Below are positions 25,046-33,906 of a stretch of DNA of 64,000 nt, piece by piece. Under the pieces are notes generated by a model. It worked only from the letters and a program-made list of their open reading frames with translations. It did not search any database and was not told the origin of the DNA. Numbering within the stretch: position 1 is the stretch's first letter; each line of letters starts with the position of its first letter. The translations under genes were made by a program, and so were the position numbers. This stretch comes from CAVTTH01 sp963737545 (GTDB lineage: Bacteria > Verrucomicrobiota > Verrucomicrobiia > Chthoniobacterales > UBA10450): NCBI GenBank assembly GCA_963737545.1, contig CAVTTH010000003.1, forward strand, positions 1 to 64,000, in the 5' to 3' direction.

Positions 25046-27048
25046 CGACTACGCCTGCGGCTTGCTTACTCTACACCCAGGATCTTGATCTCGTTAGGCG
25101 GATAAAAGCCTTCTTGCGCACGATGACGCAAGTGCGCCACGTAGCCGAACCCGACCGGCTAGACGCCGTCCTGCAACAAAATAACCCCGCTCTGTTGCTG
25201 ATGGATCTCCGGGCGAAGGAATGCCAGGAGCTTCTCGATCAAGTGCAGAAAGAGTGGCCCGATGTCCTGATTACCGCGCTCGGAACTTTGCGTTCGGAAC
25301 CTCTGCGAGGGGCGGAACAATCGGGCATCTACGCAGCTGAGGACTTGCAACTGGATCGCCGCCACTTCCAGGCTCTCGTCGGCCGAGCGTTCGATTTCCT
25401 CCGCGTGATGCAGGAGAATCGTGATCTGCGGGAGACGTCGTTCCAAACACCACTCCCGGAGCCGGCGCGCCATTCGGAAATGTCCGTCGAACGTTCCCCA
25501 AGCTCTTCTCTGCCGCTCCTTCGGTTTGCCCGAGTCTTTCGTCGCTTCGACAACGTGGACGCCCTCCTCGCCAGCGTAGTCGAAGGCCTCGCTGATGCTG
25601 CTGGCGTTACCCGCGTGGGAATCTTCTCCAAAATCCGGCAAGGTGATCGCTATCGCCTGCGCGCGGGATTGCGCTGTTTGCCGGAAACCTATGACGTGGA
25701 ATACGGCGAACGCGATCCGCTGGTTCGGTGGTTTGAGCTGCACGCGCACTCAATCTGCCGCACCAACCTGGCGCAGAATCCAGAACAATCGCAGCGTACC
25801 CTTCTTCGCCGCGCCCTCGATACTTTCGGCGCAGAAGCCATCTTGCCGCTCTACGCCGGGGGCCGAATTATTGGCTGGCTCTTTTTCGGCCATCGTGTGA
25901 CCGGCCAGCCTTTCGACTACAACGATCTGCAAGGGTTGGTCATCCTGGCTGAGCACGTATCGACGGTCCTCGAAAACGCACTGCTCAACGAAGAGATCAC
26001 ACTGCAAAAGACGTTAGCCGAAACCCTTCTTAAGTCCATTCCACCGGGAATCGTGGCGACCGATGAGGATGGCGTTATCCGGTGGTTTAATCCGATGGCG
26101 GAACAAATCCTTGGGCTCTCCAGTTGCGAGGTTATCAACAAGCCGGCAGAGGCTGTAGGCAGCCGCCTCGCCAATGTCCTGCGCGATACGCTCGAGTCCA
26201 ACACACCAGTCGCTCCGCAAAGGTGGGTTGATCCAAACACACAGAGATCGCTCTCCATCGAAAGCCGGCGTTTGGTGGACCAGCGGACACCTCTGGGCGC
26301 GGTTGCCGTCGTCCAGGATCTGACCGGCGAAGAAAACTTGCGACACAAACAGGAGCTGGTGGATCGGGCGGCATTCTGGACCGACCTCGCCGCCGGGATG
26401 TCTCACGAGATCCGCAATCCGTTGGTTGCGATCAAAACCTTCGCCCAGCTTCTTCCCGAACGTTTCAACGATCCGGATTTCCGAAAGGATTTTAACGAAA
26501 TCGTCGTTCAGGAAATCGACCGGTTGGACAAAATCATCACGCAAATCAATGATTTTGCGCATCCGCCCGAGCTAACCATGAAACCGCTGGATTTGCGCGC
26601 CTCCGTGAAGAAGGCGGTCGAAATCGCAAGGTTGCGCCTCGGACCGAAGGGCACGCCGATCGAAACGACTGTGTCCCTCGATCTGCCGAAGGTCCTCGGC
26701 GACGAAACCGCGCTTGCCGAAGCGCTAGCTCAGCTGGTCGCGAACGCCGCCGAAGCAACATCCGGTCAGAAAAAAGGGCGTGTCAGTTTGGGAGCCAGAC
26801 CGGTTCGCGAGGGGGATCACGCGACCGGCGTTTTGATCACCGTGCAGGATAACGGCAAGGGTATCTCGCCATCGCTCAAAGGAAAAGTTTTCTCACCGTT
26901 TTGCACCACCAAAGCCCGCGGCATGGGCCTCGGTTTACCAATCGTGAAGCGAACTGTTTTCGATCACAACGGTCGGGTCGATATCGATTCGAACTCGCAT
27001 GGCACATTGGTCAGCGTCTTGTTACCCGCGAGTTCAAACGGGTATTGA
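25042..27048 (+). CDS. Soluble sensor histidine kinase with receiver-like N-terminus, GAF and PAS
   Basis: The 668-residue protein overlaps the upstream kinase (ATGA). Residues 1-110 resemble a receiver domain (NPALLLMDLRAKECQELLDQVQ) but lack the usual acidic pair at the start, so it may be degenerate. A GAF domain (about 165-315), a PAS domain (about 325-435), HisKA with H455 (SHEIRNPLVAIKTFAQLLPERFNDPDF), and HATPase (DNGKGISPSLKGKVFSPFCTT, GMGLGLPIVKRTVFDHNG) follow. The HisKA segment is nearly the same as in the neighbouring membrane kinase, so the pair probably arose by duplication. No DNA-binding regulator is encoded directly after it. Confidence 0.9.
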   Translation: MTTTPAACLLYTQDLDLVRRIKAFLRTMTQVRHVAEPDRLDAVLQQNNPALLLMDLRAKECQELLDQVQKEWPDVLITALGTLRSEPLRGAEQSGIYAAEDLQLDRRHFQALVGRAFDFLRVMQENRDLRETSFQTPLPEPARHSEMSVERSPSSSLPLLRFARVFRRFDNVDALLASVVEGLADAAGVTRVGIFSKIRQGDRYRLRAGLRCLPETYDVEYGERDPLVRWFELHAHSICRTNLAQNPEQSQRTLLRRALDTFGAEAILPLYAGGRIIGWLFFGHRVTGQPFDYNDLQGLVILAEHVSTVLENALLNEEITLQKTLAETLLKSIPPGIVATDEDGVIRWFNPMAEQILGLSSCEVINKPAEAVGSRLANVLRDTLESNTPVAPQRWVDPNTQRSLSIESRRLVDQRTPLGAVAVVQDLTGEENLRHKQELVDRAAFWTDLAAGMSHEIRNPLVAIKTFAQLLPERFNDPDFRKDFNEIVVQEIDRLDKIITQINDFAHPPELTMKPLDLRASVKKAVEIARLRLGPKGTPIETTVSLDLPKVLGDETALAEALAQLVANAAEATSGQKKGRVSLGARPVREGDHATGVLITVQDNGKGISPSLKGKVFSPFCTTKARGMGLGLPIVKRTVFDHNGRVDIDSNSHGTLVSVLLPASSNGY

Positions 27049-27103
27049 GAATCTGCCTCGGTTTAGCTTTTCCGATTTCAGATTTTTGACTTAAGATTTG
27101 GGC

Positions 27104-28057
27104 ATGATCGTCACCACTGCTCAACTTTACAAAGTCGCCTACGGAAAATTCGCAGTCGGCGCGTACAACATCAACAACATGGAACAGCTCCTCGGGTTGT
27201 TCGGCGGCAACGTGCAAAGCCGCGCCCCGTTCATTATTCAACTCTCGAAAGGAGCCCGAAAATACGCCGATAAAAGGATGCTCGAGGCGATGATCCGCAC
27301 CGCCGAGGGGATGTTTCCCGATGCAATTTTTGCCGTCCATCTCGATCACGGCGACGAGGAGACATGTTACGATTGCATCGCCTCAGGTTTCTATAGCTCG
27401 GTAATGATCGATGCCAGCCACGAATCATTCGAAGAAAACATCGCTATCACCAAGCGCGTGGTCGACCGCGCGCATGCCAAGGGCATCAGCGTCGAGGCCG
27501 AACTCGGACAGCTTGGGGGAGTCGAAGAGGACATCAAGGTGGACGAAGGCCACGCTTCGCTCACCAACCCCAAGGAGGCCGTCGAGTTTGTGAAGCGAAC
27601 TGGTTGCGATTCGCTCGCCGCCGCGATTGGAACAAGCCATGGCGCTTACAAATTCAAAGGCCAGCAAAGTCTCCACTTCGAAGTGATCGAAGAAATCAAG
27701 AAGTTGATCCCCGGGTTGCCGATCGTGATGCACGGCAGCTCAAGTGTGCCGGTCGAGGAAGTGAGCCGAATCAATGCTGCCGGCGGCAAGCTGGATCCCT
27801 CCGCTCGCGGTGTGAACGAAAACGAATACCTGCCGGCAGCGAAGCTGGGGGTGACGAAAGTGAATATCGACACCGACGGACGGCTGGTTTGGACGCGCGT
27901 CCATCGTGAATACTTTCGCGATCACCCTGCCGAATTCGATTTTCGGCCGCCCGGAAAGATCTTTGTTCAGGAATATGCAAATTTCATCGCTCACAAGAAT
28001 GAAAAACTCGGCTCAGCCGGGCAACTCGAAGCAGTTCGTGCGAGCCTGAAAAAATAA
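27104..28057 (+). CDS. Class II fructose-bisphosphate aldolase
   Basis: The start is the ATG at 27104. The 317-residue enzyme has the class II pattern: GAYNINNMEQLLGLF, the zinc ligands in FAVHLDHGDE, MIDASHESFEENI, EAELGQLGGVEED, and the phosphate-binding IGTSHGAYK and VMHGSSSVPVEEV. It cleaves fructose-1,6-bisphosphate into the two triose phosphates. The length and the GVNENEYLPAAKLGVTKVNIDTDGRLVW segment agree with the longer class II group; a tagatose-type substrate cannot be excluded. It stands alone, 55 bases after the kinase operon. Confidence 0.93.
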   Translation: MIVTTAQLYKVAYGKFAVGAYNINNMEQLLGLFGGNVQSRAPFIIQLSKGARKYADKRMLEAMIRTAEGMFPDAIFAVHLDHGDEETCYDCIASGFYSSVMIDASHESFEENIAITKRVVDRAHAKGISVEAELGQLGGVEEDIKVDEGHASLTNPKEAVEFVKRTGCDSLAAAIGTSHGAYKFKGQQSLHFEVIEEIKKLIPGLPIVMHGSSSVPVEEVSRINAAGGKLDPSARGVNENEYLPAAKLGVTKVNIDTDGRLVWTRVHREYFRDHPAEFDFRPPGKIFVQEYANFIAHKNEKLGSAGQLEAVRASLKK

Positions 28058-28285
28058 AAATTCGTTAGGCTCGCGAACCGCGAAAGCGGGCCGAGGCATC
28101 ACTCGACGACAGGTTTCAGAGACATCGAATTCCCCGGTCGAGAGGACAGGCACCCGTTGAGCATCGCTCGTCCGCCAACGCGCGACGCCATTTCACGGTT
28201 ACCGGCGAGCAATTTACCGAAAAACGACCGCCGGGAAGGTTTGGCAAGGATAGTGCTATTGTCATTATGGAAATTAGACGCCCGA

Positions 28286-28732
28286 ATGAAAGTGCTTACT
28301 CGTGACTGTGCAGAGTTTCTAATTATCGATGACGATCCCGCGATCACTCGATTCTTGGTTACTTATCTCAAGCACAAGGGGCATACCTGCCAGTCGCTAA
28401 CAGAGGGTTTCCGGACAGCGGCCTGGTTCGAATTGCACGATTGCGAGGTCGTGATCGTGGATCTCAAAATGCCGAAGGTAGATGGCATCTCATTGATTTC
28501 GTACATCCGCGACATCAATAGAAACATCCCAATCATCGTTTTCACCGGAGTTGGCTATGATGAAGACCGAATGCACGCTGCTCTCCGGGCCGGCGCAAAC
28601 GGCTACGTGAGTAAGAACCTGCCCATCGAGCAACTGTATTGCGTGCTCTCCCGCGTCCTTTCCACATGCCGACAGCGGGCGCGTCAAGACGCTCTTGCGA
28701 ATTCGCGCCAGACGCTCCTGGGCGCGGCTTAA
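28286..28732 (+). CDS. Single-domain response regulator
   Basis: I start it at the ATG at 28286 (MKVLTRDCAEFLIIDDDPAITRF), giving 148 residues; a longer in-frame start at 28157 adds sequence unlike the family. It is a receiver domain with the acidic IDDD cluster at residues 14-17, D59 in VIVDLKMPKVDGIS, a Thr in IIVFTGVG and Lys in YVSKNLP. Only a short basic tail follows, so there is no output domain. It may act in a relay with one of the orphan kinases at 19878-27048. Its 3' end abuts the converging NYN gene (1 base between). Confidence 0.85.
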   Translation: MKVLTRDCAEFLIIDDDPAITRFLVTYLKHKGHTCQSLTEGFRTAAWFELHDCEVVIVDLKMPKVDGISLISYIRDINRNIPIIVFTGVGYDEDRMHAALRAGANGYVSKNLPIEQLYCVLSRVLSTCRQRARQDALANSRQTLLGAA

Positions 28733-28733
28733 G

Positions 28734-29192
28734 TCACCTTCTGCTCCGCCGACCAGTCCTCGGCCGGGATTCATCGAGCAATCCGCGCAACGCTTCGGCC
28801 GTAATGCATTCTGCGCCGCATGCACTCACGGTCTCTTGCTCAAGATAATCGCTTGTCGCAACCAGAATGCGAAACTGCGAAGCATACTTGCTCGCGAGAC
28901 GCTCAATAATGGCGTCTGCGGTCTGTCCGGCGCGAGAGTAGAAGATTTGCACCTCTCCCACCTCCGATGACTCGGTGGTCGCCGAACCCTTCCCATCAAA
29001 AGCCACCACCACGCGAACGCCAGTCCAATCCTGGTAATCCTGCAGTTTCCTGATGAGGGCTTCCCGAGCCAAAGATGTGCGACGTTCGTGTAACATACGC
29101 ATCTCCGGCCACGCAAAGATGACGCTGTGGCCGTCAACGAGAAGAAAATCTGGTCGCACTCGGCAACATAATCGGACGCCGCCGTTCGACAC
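28734..29192 (-). CDS. NYN-domain (YacP-like) putative endoribonuclease
   Basis: The 152-residue protein starts with GTG. It matches the YacP/Rae1-type NYN (PIN-like) nuclease fold: FLLVDGHSVIFAWPEM with the first catalytic Asp, REALIRKLQDYQDWTGVRVVVAFDGKG with the second, and ADAIIERLASKY...ILVATSDYLEQETVSACG with further acidic or polar residues. In Bacillus, Rae1 cuts mRNA at the ribosome. The usual name of this group is NYN domain protein; the target is unknown here. Gene order is convergent with the response regulator. Confidence 0.8.
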   Translation of the reverse strand: MSNGGVRLCCRVRPDFLLVDGHSVIFAWPEMRMLHERRTSLAREALIRKLQDYQDWTGVRVVVAFDGKGSATTESSEVGEVQIFYSRAGQTADAIIERLASKYASQFRILVATSDYLEQETVSACGAECITAEALRGLLDESRPRTGRRSRR

Positions 29193-29259
29193 CCTGGAAT
29201 AATCGATTCCTGGCCTTGATTAGAAATCCCGGAAACCTTCCGAAAAATCGCAATAACAG

Positions 29260-29400
29260 CTAACCAGCCGTAGGCGTCGCAGCCTTTTTCGGCTTGGCCG
29301 CGGTTGGTTCTCGACGAGGCGTCTTGGCAGCAGCTTTTTTCCGTTCCAAATAGGCCAGGCGTCGCTTTCGCTTGGTTCGGACTCGATGTTGCTGACCCAT
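29260..29400 (-). CDS. Small basic conserved protein, 46 residues
   Basis: The frame from ATG at 29398-29400 to TAG at 29260-29262 encodes MGQQHRVRTKRKRRLAYLER followed by a Lys/Ala/Pro-rich tail (AAAKTPRR...KPKKAATPTAG). A good ribosome site, AGGAG, lies 7 bases upstream. More than a third of the residues are Arg or Lys. I recall similar small basic proteins starting MGQxHRxKxKRKRR in Verrucomicrobia, but no function. It could bind RNA or the ribosome; that is inference. It lies just upstream (same strand) of the NYN nuclease, 67 bases away. Confidence 0.7.
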   Translation of the reverse strand: MGQQHRVRTKRKRRLAYLERKKAAAKTPRREPTAAKPKKAATPTAG

Positions 29401-29526
29401 GAAGCGCTCCTATAAAGCTGAAGGACAGCGGGTGCAACGCGAAAAGCCGCTGGTCGTGAATTCCGGATTGCCAAGGACGCGCGCAATCTCTAAAAGCAAC
29501 GGAACCCACCAAGTCCCGTTCGCCCT

Positions 29527-30312
29527 GTGATTACGCCCAAGATACTGATTGGCACCTCCGTCCTGTTGCTAACCCTTTCCGCAGTCTTCGGAGTCCTGAA
29601 CAGCGGAAAAATCAATGCGCTCAGGCTGGAGGCGGAAAATGCAACGAAGGCTCGCAATCTTGTGGAGCACTCACGCATAGCGCAACAAAAAGACATTAAG
29701 GGCCGCGACGCTGGTGCGACGACGGCGAAAGCAAAATCAGCTGAGACTGAAGCCCACATGGCGAGCGCGGAAAGCGATCTAATTAAGTCGCAAAGCGAAA
29801 AAACCGTTCTCCAATCCAAACTCCAAGCAAGAGACAATGAAATCGCCGAACTAAAGAAACGGATTGAGCAGGTGGGCCCAACCCCCGCGCAAGGCGATGG
29901 ACCGTCCACAGCCGAGTTGCAATCGCAGCTGGAGGAGACTCGCAAGCAGCTGGAAAGTGCTGAAAATGAGAAAACGCTGCTCTCCGAGAAAATGCGTGTC
30001 AAACAGGAACGCCCGCCCTCCAACGAGGTGCGAAAGCAGCGCACCGCCACAACCGTACATCCCGGTCTGCGTGGCACTGTCCTGGCCGTGAACCAGGCCT
30101 ATAATTTTGTTGTTCTCAATCTGGGTGGACGGCAGGGAGTAGAGGCGAACTCCGAAATGCTCGTCCTGCGCAACGGAACTTTGATTGGAAAAATTCGGGT
30201 CTCTTCAGTTGAACCGGCCACTGCTATCGGCGATATCATCAGCAGCACTCTGACGCGCGGCGTCCAGGTGCAACCTGGAGATAATGTCATATATGCCGGT
30301 ACGAATTTGTAA
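29527..30312 (+). CDS. Membrane-anchored coiled-coil protein with MreC-like C-terminal domain
   Basis: This 261-residue protein starts with GTG, has one N-terminal membrane helix (ILIGTSVLLLTLSAVFGVL), and then a long Glu/Lys/Gln-rich coiled coil to about residue 165. The last ~85 residues are beta-rich (GLRGTVLAVNQAYNFVVLNLGGRQGVEANSEMLVLRNGTLIGKIRVSSVEP), and resemble the beta domain of MreC and related periplasmic proteins. A role in envelope organisation is plausible but unproven. The end overlaps the next small lipoprotein gene by about 20 bases, so the two are likely coupled. Confidence 0.75.
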   Translation: MITPKILIGTSVLLLTLSAVFGVLNSGKINALRLEAENATKARNLVEHSRIAQQKDIKGRDAGATTAKAKSAETEAHMASAESDLIKSQSEKTVLQSKLQARDNEIAELKKRIEQVGPTPAQGDGPSTAELQSQLEETRKQLESAENEKTLLSEKMRVKQERPPSNEVRKQRTATTVHPGLRGTVLAVNQAYNFVVLNLGGRQGVEANSEMLVLRNGTLIGKIRVSSVEPATAIGDIISSTLTRGVQVQPGDNVIYAGTNL

Positions 30313-30505
30313 GTGTAGAATCATTCTTGGAATCGCCATTGCGGGCTTCGCCGCTGCGTCTTTTTCGTCTTGCGCCAGCCAAAAGCCTCCGCCGCAGCTA
30401 ATCAGCGATCCTGATCACGCCCGGGAATCACAGCTTCCCTGGAATAAGCAGGAGAAGTGGGAAATAGCGCCGAATATTCCCCAGGAATTGCAGGGGCGGA
30501 ATTAG
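30293..30505 (+). CDS. Small putative lipoprotein
   Basis: The protein has about 70 residues from the ATG at 30293 (a second in-frame ATG is at 30284). A hydrophobic leader, RIILGIAIAGFAAASFSSCAS, ends in a lipobox-like FSSC, so lipid attachment at that Cys is likely. The mature part is short and ends WEIAPNIPQELQGRN. It overlaps the preceding coiled-coil gene and its stop is 12 bases from the convergent glgC stop. Function unknown. Confidence 0.72.
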   Translation: MPVRICKCRIILGIAIAGFAAASFSSCASQKPPPQLISDPDHARESQLPWNKQEKWEIAPNIPQELQGRN

Positions 30506-30516
30506 CGCGCGTCTCT

Positions 30517-31872
30517 TCAGATCCAGAATCCCGCGGGAATCACGGAGTTCTTCGGCACCACTACAATCCCGTCGCGGATGAAATAATTTGTCGCGTCCAG
30601 ATCGGAAGGTTTCCCTTCCGGCGTGATGACGACGCCATCGGCGATTCTGGCGTTCTTGTCGATAATCGCACGATCAATCACACAATTGCGTCCGATTCCC
30701 ATCGGCACCTGCCCCCGCGAAACACCTCCGCCATCACTTTCAATGTAATCGGCGCCCATGATGATGCTGTTCCGGATCGTCGCCCCGCCTTGAATTATGC
30801 TGCGGATACCGATCACGCTCCGTTCGATGTGCGCGTCAGAGATTATGCACCCGTCAGAGATAATCGCCTGCCGCAATGTGGCGCCGTTGATCTTGCTTCC
30901 CGGTAGAAAGCGCGGGTGCGTGTAGATTGGTGCATCCGGTTCGAAGAAGCTATAGGGAGGCACAACGTTCGTCAGGTCCAGATTCGCCTCGAAGAAAGCG
31001 CGAATAGTTCCGATATCTTCCCAGTATCCCTTGAAGATATATGCGTTGACGTGTCGATCCTGAATCGACTGCGGGATTACATGCTTACCGAAATCGGCCA
31101 GCTCATTCTTCAAGCACTCCACCAGCACCTCACGGTTGAAAACGTAAATTCCCATGGACGCTTGAAAAAGCTCTTCCTCCTCTCCGCAGCCAATTGAGGA
31201 GAGCAACTCGACCGGAATCCTGAGCTCTGACAAAACACTTTCGTCTTTCGGCTTTTCGACAAAGCGGATGATTCGCCGATCGACGTCACTTTGCATAATG
31301 CCGAACTCGGAAACCTGTGCGCGTGCCACCGGTTTCGTCGCGAGCGTGATGTCAGCACCGGAACGAATGTGCTGATGCAGAAGCACGCGGAAATCCATGC
31401 GGTAAAGCTGATCTCCGCTCAGAATGATGTAATACTCATACGGCCCTTCGAGAAAGTAGCGCATGTTCTGGCGCACGGCGTCAGCCGTGCCCTGATACCA
31501 GTGCGACCCTTCCGGCGTTTGCTGCGCGGCCAGGATCTCGACAAAGCTGCGCGAAAAATTATCGAACTTGTAGCTCGCCTGAATATGGCGGTGCAGCGAC
31601 ATGCTGTTGAACTGCGTCAGGACATAAATCGACCGGAGTCCGGAATTGAGGCAGTTGCTGATCGGAATATCGACCAGGCGATATTTCCCTCCGATAGGGA
31701 CCGCAGGTTTTGAGCGGTCCTTGGTCAACGGGAAGAGCCGCGTTCCGGCACCGCCACCCATGATGACCGCGAGCGTGCGTTGGGTAGTGCCAGGTGGAAG
31801 AGCGGGCGACTGAAGGGCGGACACCGGATCGATGGAAGATTTATCCCGGTGCGCTGGCTTTTCCCTGACCAT
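30517..31872 (-). CDS. glgC: Glucose-1-phosphate adenylyltransferase
   Basis: The 451-residue enzyme has the pyrophosphorylase motif MGGGAGTRLFPLTKDRSKPAVPIGGKYRLVDIPISNCLNSG in pieces near residues 38-78, the sugar-phosphate site FVEKPKDE, the substrate loop GYWEDIGTI, and a C-terminal left-handed beta-helix (SVIGIRSIIQGGATIRNSIIMGADY). It makes ADP-glucose for glycogen synthesis, and is usually the controlled step. The C-terminal half is similar to plant and cyanobacterial enzymes (DKNARIADGVVI, RDGIVVVPKNSVIPAG). The gene is divergent from glmS, with 122 bases between. Confidence 0.96.
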   Translation of the reverse strand: MVREKPAHRDKSSIDPVSALQSPALPPGTTQRTLAVIMGGGAGTRLFPLTKDRSKPAVPIGGKYRLVDIPISNCLNSGLRSIYVLTQFNSMSLHRHIQASYKFDNFSRSFVEILAAQQTPEGSHWYQGTADAVRQNMRYFLEGPYEYYIILSGDQLYRMDFRVLLHQHIRSGADITLATKPVARAQVSEFGIMQSDVDRRIIRFVEKPKDESVLSELRIPVELLSSIGCGEEEELFQASMGIYVFNREVLVECLKNELADFGKHVIPQSIQDRHVNAYIFKGYWEDIGTIRAFFEANLDLTNVVPPYSFFEPDAPIYTHPRFLPGSKINGATLRQAIISDGCIISDAHIERSVIGIRSIIQGGATIRNSIIMGADYIESDGGGVSRGQVPMGIGRNCVIDRAIIDKNARIADGVVITPEGKPSDLDATNYFIRDGIVVVPKNSVIPAGFWI

Positions 31873-31922
31873 ACCTTTAGTAACTCAGTTACCGCAGGTT
31901 CCGGCAACTCTTTTGCTTTGCC

Positions 31923-31981
31923 GCGGCGCTTGGCACAGGCGCCGCTACATCTCTTGCACAGCGTGACCGACGGTGTCACGC
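31923..31981. repeat. Two hairpins in the glgC-glmS divergent region
   Basis: GCGGCGC at 31923-31929 pairs with GCGCCGC at 31939-31945, and is followed by TACA, so it is a half of the TGTAGCGGCG-type repeat found elsewhere. A second stem, GCGTGAC at 31961-31967 with GTCACGC at 31975-31981, lies 13 bases before the glmS ATG and could affect its translation. Both are direct observations; a control role is inference. Confidence 0.6.
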
Positions 31982-31994
31982 TTGGCTCCAAGCT

Positions 31995-33851
31995 ATGTGT
32001 GGCATTGTTGGTTACGTCGGAGGTTCTGAGGCTGGTCCCATCCTGCTCGATGGGCTGCGCCGTCTCGAGTACCGCGGCTACGATTCGGCAGGCGTCGCGA
32101 TTGTTAATGGAGACCACATCGAAACGCGGAAGTGCGCCGGACGCATCGCGGCTCTGGCGAAGTTAATGACGAGTGATCCTCCCAGCGGAACCTACGGCAT
32201 TAGCCATACCCGTTGGGCAACGCATGGCAAGGTCACCGATCAAAACGCTCATCCACATTTCGACGCCAGCGGCAAACTTGCCCTCGTCCACAATGGCGTG
32301 ATCGAGAATTATCAGGCGATCAAAGAGAAACTGCTGCGCGAAGGCGATCACAAGTTCACCTCCGAGACCGATACCGAAGTGCTGGCGCACTACATCGGAG
32401 CGCTCTACGAACAACTCGACGGCGCAGATTCGAAGAATCGGCTTGTCGCGGCCGTCCGTGCCGCGCTCAAGCAGGTTATCGGCACCTACGGTATAGCTTT
32501 GGTCCATCGCGACATTCCAAATTTTCTGGTCGGCGCACGCCGCGGCAGCCCACTCGTCCTTGGGGTTGGAAAGAACGAGAATTTCCTCGCCAGCGACGTC
32601 AGCGCGATCGTCGCTTACACGCGCGATGCGGTTTACTTGAATGATTTCGACATCGTCGCGGTCGAGCGCGACAAATTCGAGATTAGTTCGCTCGCTGGCG
32701 AAAGCGGCAATTATCAGGTCAGCAAAGTCGAGTTTTCCGCGGAAGACGTCACGAAGGGCAAATATCCGCACTACATGCTCAAGGAAATCTTTGAGCAGCC
32801 GGATTCTGTGCGCGACGCGATGCGCGGCCGATTAAGTCTGGAGGATTGCACCGCGAAACTGGGCGGCTTGAATATGACTCCGGCGCAGTTGCGCGATGTC
32901 GGCCGGGTGGTGCTCACCGGTTGTGGCACGGCGCTGCACGCGGCCATGATCGGTGAATACGTTATCGAGGAACTCGCGCAGATTCCGACCGAAGTGGAAT
33001 ACGCCAGCGAGTTCCGCCATCGCAACGCCCCGATGACTCGCGCCACGCTCGTCTTCGCCATCAGTCAAAGCGGCGAAACTGCCGATACACTCGGCGCATT
33101 GCGCGAGAGTCGGCGCAAAGGTTATCGCACGCTTGGAATCTGCAACAATGTCGCCAGCACGATCGCGCGCGAGAGCGACGGGGGCGTTTACATGCACGCC
33201 GGACCCGAGATCGGCGTTGCCGCGACCAAATCCTTCACTTCGCAAGTCACGATTCTCACGTTAATGGGACTCTTACTCGGCCGCATGCGCCATCTTTCGA
33301 CCTCAGAAGGGACGCGAATCATCGACGCGCTTGAAGCTCTGCCCGAACAGATTGAGCAGGTGCTGAAATTGAGTGATCAGATCAAGGCAATCGCGAAAAA
33401 ATATTGCTCCGCCAAGGGCATGTTGTTTTTTGGCCGGCAATGCAATTTCCCGGTGGCCTTGGAAGGCGCGCTCAAGATGAAGGAGATCACTTACATCTTC
33501 GCTGAAGGACATCCCAGTGCCGAGCTCAAGCACGGCATCATCGCACTCGTTAGTCCGAACCTTCCCTCCGTTTTTGTCGCGCCGGACGACGCTGTCTTTT
33601 CAAAAAATGTAAACAACATCGAGCAAGTAAAGGCGCGCAAAGGCCCGATCATCGCGATTACGTCCGGCAATGGCGCCGATCAGCTTGCCAGCCTCGCCGG
33701 AGATATCATCACGCTGCCGAGCGTACCCGATTTCATCAGTCCGATTCTCACGGCCGTTCCACTGCAACTGCTCGCGTATCACCTCGCAGTCGAACTGGGC
33801 TGTGACGTGGACAAACCGCGAAACCTCGCCAAGAGCGTGACCGTGGAATAG
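31995..33851 (+). CDS. glmS: Glutamine--fructose-6-phosphate aminotransferase
   Basis: The 618-residue enzyme starts MCGIVGYVGG, where Cys2 is the glutamine-hydrolysing nucleophile of the N-terminal amidotransferase domain (residues 2-~225; ISHTRWATHGKVTDQNAHPH). Two SIS domains follow (VLTGCGTALHAAMIGEYV...ISQSGETADTLGALRE and GRQCNFPVALEGALKMKEITYIFAEGHPSAELKHG). The end DKPRNLAKSVTVE is typical. It makes glucosamine-6-phosphate for peptidoglycan and lipid A. No glmS ribozyme is seen in the leader; a hairpin lies before the start codon. Confidence 0.97.
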   Translation: MCGIVGYVGGSEAGPILLDGLRRLEYRGYDSAGVAIVNGDHIETRKCAGRIAALAKLMTSDPPSGTYGISHTRWATHGKVTDQNAHPHFDASGKLALVHNGVIENYQAIKEKLLREGDHKFTSETDTEVLAHYIGALYEQLDGADSKNRLVAAVRAALKQVIGTYGIALVHRDIPNFLVGARRGSPLVLGVGKNENFLASDVSAIVAYTRDAVYLNDFDIVAVERDKFEISSLAGESGNYQVSKVEFSAEDVTKGKYPHYMLKEIFEQPDSVRDAMRGRLSLEDCTAKLGGLNMTPAQLRDVGRVVLTGCGTALHAAMIGEYVIEELAQIPTEVEYASEFRHRNAPMTRATLVFAISQSGETADTLGALRESRRKGYRTLGICNNVASTIARESDGGVYMHAGPEIGVAATKSFTSQVTILTLMGLLLGRMRHLSTSEGTRIIDALEALPEQIEQVLKLSDQIKAIAKKYCSAKGMLFFGRQCNFPVALEGALKMKEITYIFAEGHPSAELKHGIIALVSPNLPSVFVAPDDAVFSKNVNNIEQVKARKGPIIAITSGNGADQLASLAGDIITLPSVPDFISPILTAVPLQLLAYHLAVELGCDVDKPRNLAKSVTVE

Positions 33852-33906
33852 CAAATCCCGCCGGGTTTGCTTGGTTTAGTCAGGGTTTGATAGCAATATC
33901 CCAGTT

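Noticed and set aside
31873..31994. A glmS ribozyme before glmS
   Set aside because: The leader has only 122 bases and two simple hairpins; I see none of the ribozyme core.
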